A stretch of 64,000 bases of DNA from Lonicera japonica (taxonomy: Eukaryota; Streptophyta; Magnoliopsida; Dipsacales; Caprifoliaceae): assembly GCA_021464415.1 (NCBI GenBank), contig CM038470.1, positions 9,994,394-10,058,393 of the forward strand. Direction: 5' to 3'. The position numbers and the translations under genes are program-made. This document shows, piece after piece, positions 61,518 through 64,000 of this stretch; the stretch's first letter is position 1, and each line of letters begins with the position of its first letter. A model generated the notes under the pieces. That model was not told the DNA's origin, searched no databases, and saw nothing but the letters and a program-made list of their open reading frames with translations.

Positions 61518-61585
61518 TTAATAAGTCATATTAATAGCACTTTGGTAACCACCAAAGTGGTCCCTCTAGTACAATGACTATTGAA
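61518..61585 (+). repeat. Hairpin unit 2
   Basis: Outer stem AAT(a)AGTCAT / ATGACTATT; core GGTAACCACCAAAGTGGTCC with ACCAC / GTGGT paired around CAAA. Confidence 0.65.
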
Positions 61586-61873
61586 TTAGATAATGAAATA
61601 ATTGGCGATAAATCATGGATATATATATATTTATAATTTGTTAAGATAATTCATGATATTATTGTATTTGCCTATTTATGGATTCTCCCTTTCTAAATGA
61701 ATTGTGGAGATCAATCATAATCAAAGATCTAGATTAAATCTCTAAGATATTTTAGAATATTTATAATATTCTATTTTTGTATTATTAAGTATGTATAATA
61801 ATTATCCTATTTGTACAAATTAATTTTTATTGTGCTTGTCAGTTAATGTAAAGGATAAATTATAACCAAATAA

Positions 61874-61944
61874 TTTAATATTCATATTATGATTAGTTGG
61901 GAGCTACCAAAGTAATCCAATTATAATTGCTTATGAATATTAAA
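61874..61944 (+). repeat. Hairpin unit 3
   Basis: Outer stem TTTAATATTCAT / ATGAATATTAAA (12 bp); inner TTGG / CCAA and a weaker GCTAC / GTAAT around CAAA. Confidence 0.65.
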
Positions 61945-62160
61945 CGAAGGATTATAACTCGTGAATTGATGATTCTTATAATTGTAATAATTATCTTATG
62001 AGTTCATTTACTTTATTTAGTTATTGAAAATTTGTTTGTTCCCCAAAGGTGATCAATCAAATTTTAGTGACCTAATAAATATGAAAGGATTAAAAATATT
62101 TCTTCTATGAAGAAAAATTTATTGACCAGAATATTTGATTACATAAATACACTATTTGCA

Positions 62161-62223
62161 TTAATAGTCATATCAAGAATTATTGGTAACCATCAAAGTG
62201 GTTCGATAATATTAATCTATTAA
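62161..62223 (+). repeat. Hairpin unit 4
   Basis: Outer TTAATAG / CTATTAA; inner ATTATTGG / TCGATAAT and ACCAT / GTGGT, using several G-U pairs, around CAAA. Confidence 0.65.
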
Positions 62224-62314
62224 CTAAATAGTAACTCTTGCGTAGTTAACTCATAAATTAAAAATAATCATTATTATTGTAATGTTTCTCACGAGTTTAA
62301 TGTATATATTATTT

Positions 62315-62385
62315 AATTTAGTAGTCATATTAAGAATAGTTCGGTAGCCGCCAAAGTGACCCAACTATATGATGACTACTAAATT
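62315..62385 (+). repeat. Hairpin unit 5
   Basis: Outer AATTTAGTAGTCAT / ATGACTACTAAATT (14 bp perfect); inner ATAGTT / AACTAT; core GGTAGCCGCCAAAGTGACCC. Confidence 0.75.
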
Positions 62386-62621
62386 CAATAATAAACTTAT
62401 TGACAATAACACATGGATAATGATGCTTATAATTTGTAAATAATATATATTCATATTGTTATTGTATTTATTTATTCATCTGAAATTTATTTTCCATAGA
62501 GAATGATTTTAATGACTAAATAAATATTAAGAAGTTTAGTGTATTGTTTGGTTAAGTTGGCATAAGATATCCAAAAATACTGTATCTATCTAATTAATTA
62601 ATATATAACTCACTAAAGCCA

Positions 62622-62705
62622 AATGTAAATACAGCTAAGCATCATAATTTGTATTTTATGGTTACTACCCGAAGGAGTACCATAGTTATATATTGTATTT
62701 ACATT
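62622..62705 (+). repeat. Hairpin unit 6
   Basis: Outer AATGTAAATAC / GTATTTACATT (11 bp); inner TATGGT / ACCATA; core ACTaCC / GGAGT around CGAA. Confidence 0.7.
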
Positions 62706-64000
62706 ACTAATGTTTGTGTTGTTAATTCAAAGCATTATTAATGATGTTGAGTTTTTATGTTGTGAACTTCATTTGCATGCTTAGTAGGCATTATTTCCTC
62801 AAAATAACTAACTTCTCATAATGTTTTTAAGTAAGTTTAGATTACCTTATACTAAATCGTGATTAGTGCTATTAGTTGAAATTCTCATTATTATTGTCAA
62901 AAGTGTGAAGAAATAACTTTTCAAAAAAAATTTGAAGGAATCAAACAAATTAACCATTATGTTTATGCAAATGATTATTGCACATAATATGAAAATTAAT
63001 GTTCCCCAAACTATTGATTATGTTTATGTATAATTGTATTTTTTATTGTTTATGTATCTCTTGCAAGAAAGTTAATAAGTTATTTTACTACTATACATTT
63101 TAATGATTTTTAGTGCCAGAGTATATTTGTTACGCTTATTAAACTTGTTCAAAATTATTGGGATAAGAAACTTCTTATCCAATTATATTTAGTTCTATAT
63201 CTACTCTCTATGTTATTTATAGAGGAAGTAAATGTTCAGCGGTAAAATAATAAATTTGCTGATTATCTAATAACACGAGGAGTTATAAAGAAAGTTATGA
63301 AATGCCTAAAAGGTAAATTATGTGAGTTAACTCCTTGATCAATACACTAAAATAAAAGTTTAGGATTTATTATATTTTATTTGAAAAGACTGAAAGTCTT
63401 AAAAAATTAGAGAATAACAAGTTTATGATTTGAACGTTTCAATCAAATTTAATATATTTTTCATTTAAGTTAGTGTATTGACTCGGGTGGAAATATTTAT
63501 TTTTCAAACCAAAATCAAAATGAGATTTTTGCAACTTGGAGTAAAGAAATTATTATTAAAGTCATTGTGATTATTTTATTTTGATACTAGTGATTCAAAT
63601 TTTATAATTATTTAAGTTTTTGTAATTTGGTTTATCTTTCCAAACATAATCACAATGGTAATAAAGGTTTAGTTAATTGTTCAGTAAATCTCATTTTGTT
63701 TATTTTATGTTATTGTCAATGGTTTTAGAAATTTTAAGTTTTATAATGTCTTTTTTAATTGAAATCTTTTGGATTTACTTCTTAATTAATGATTATGATT
63801 GAGGAAATTTTGGTTGATAAGAATCAACTTTCTTGTGGTATAAAAGAATTAGTAAAATACTCAATTGGGTTCTTTGAATCATTGATTTTACTAATTATAG
63901 TGGGTGCATGGATTTTATTAAGGGAAAAAAAAATCAAGCACACAAATTAAATCACCATGGGAAATGAAAAGCTCGTTGAAATTATATAGATATTATAGAT

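Larger units (their letters stand above)
60598..64000 (+). mobile_element. ORF-free structured leader of the second LTR retrotransposon (truncated by window)
   Basis: 3.4 kb downstream of the LTR without any coding domain, made of AT-rich text, a tandem hairpin array (60789-61166) and six dispersed hairpins (61426-62705). This resembles either a very long 5' leader or a non-coding LARD-type element. From 62706 to 64000 I see nothing further recognisable. Confidence 0.5.

Overview
The window is nuclear DNA from a flowering plant, most likely a eudicot. It is AT-rich, carries split genes with GT-AG introns, and is mostly transposon-derived. I cannot name the species. Three host genes can be reconstructed exon by exon: a DEIH-box R3H RNA helicase of the NIH/DExH6 type (+, 14305-24313, 14 exons, 1170 aa), a GARP/G2-like MYB-related transcription factor with a C-terminal EAR-like end (+, 33860-41099, 5 exons, 225 aa), and a plastid phytoene synthase (-, 42441-46716, 5 exons, 395 aa). 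In all three the reading frame closes across every predicted junction and the family motifs fall where expected. They are unrelated neighbours and show no sign of acting together.

Layout. 1-215: hAT/ZMYM1-type transposase relic. 1793-8530: dead endogenous pararetrovirus (Caulimoviridae) in two head-to-head halves; the minus strand carries the primer-binding site and movement-protein part, the plus strand carries capsid, zinc knuckle, protease, RT and RNase H. 8531-14108: decayed intergenic DNA with an AAT microsatellite, a broken plant-transposon protein gene and a MITE. 14109-24600: helicase gene with small transposons in its introns. 24600-33850: gene-free, with MITEs and an LTR-like repeat. 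33860-41099: transcription factor, with a 1.2 kb foldback element in intron 3 and a MITE in intron 4. 42441-46716: phytoene synthase, with a MITE-like element holding a tandem array in intron 2. 47336-47981: a Tourist-like MITE inserted into another copy of its own family. 48740-49619: second copy, inverted, of the 29.3-30.1 kb LTR-like repeat. 51173-52273: two abutting MITEs. 52830-59672: complete but decayed Ty1/copia retrotransposon (-) with two LTRs and an ATTAT target duplication. 60020-64000: 5' LTR, degenerate initiator-tRNA primer site and at least 3.4 kb of ORF-free leader of another retrotransposon, running off the window.

The most unusual signal is in that last leader. Six spaced hairpins at 61426-62705 share a core (GGTAACYACCAAAGTGGTCC-like). 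Their stems differ in sequence yet stay paired, including compensatory changes and G-U pairs that work only in the plus-strand RNA. Just upstream is a tandem array of a second hairpin type. This looks like a structured non-coding RNA domain of a retrotransposon derivative.
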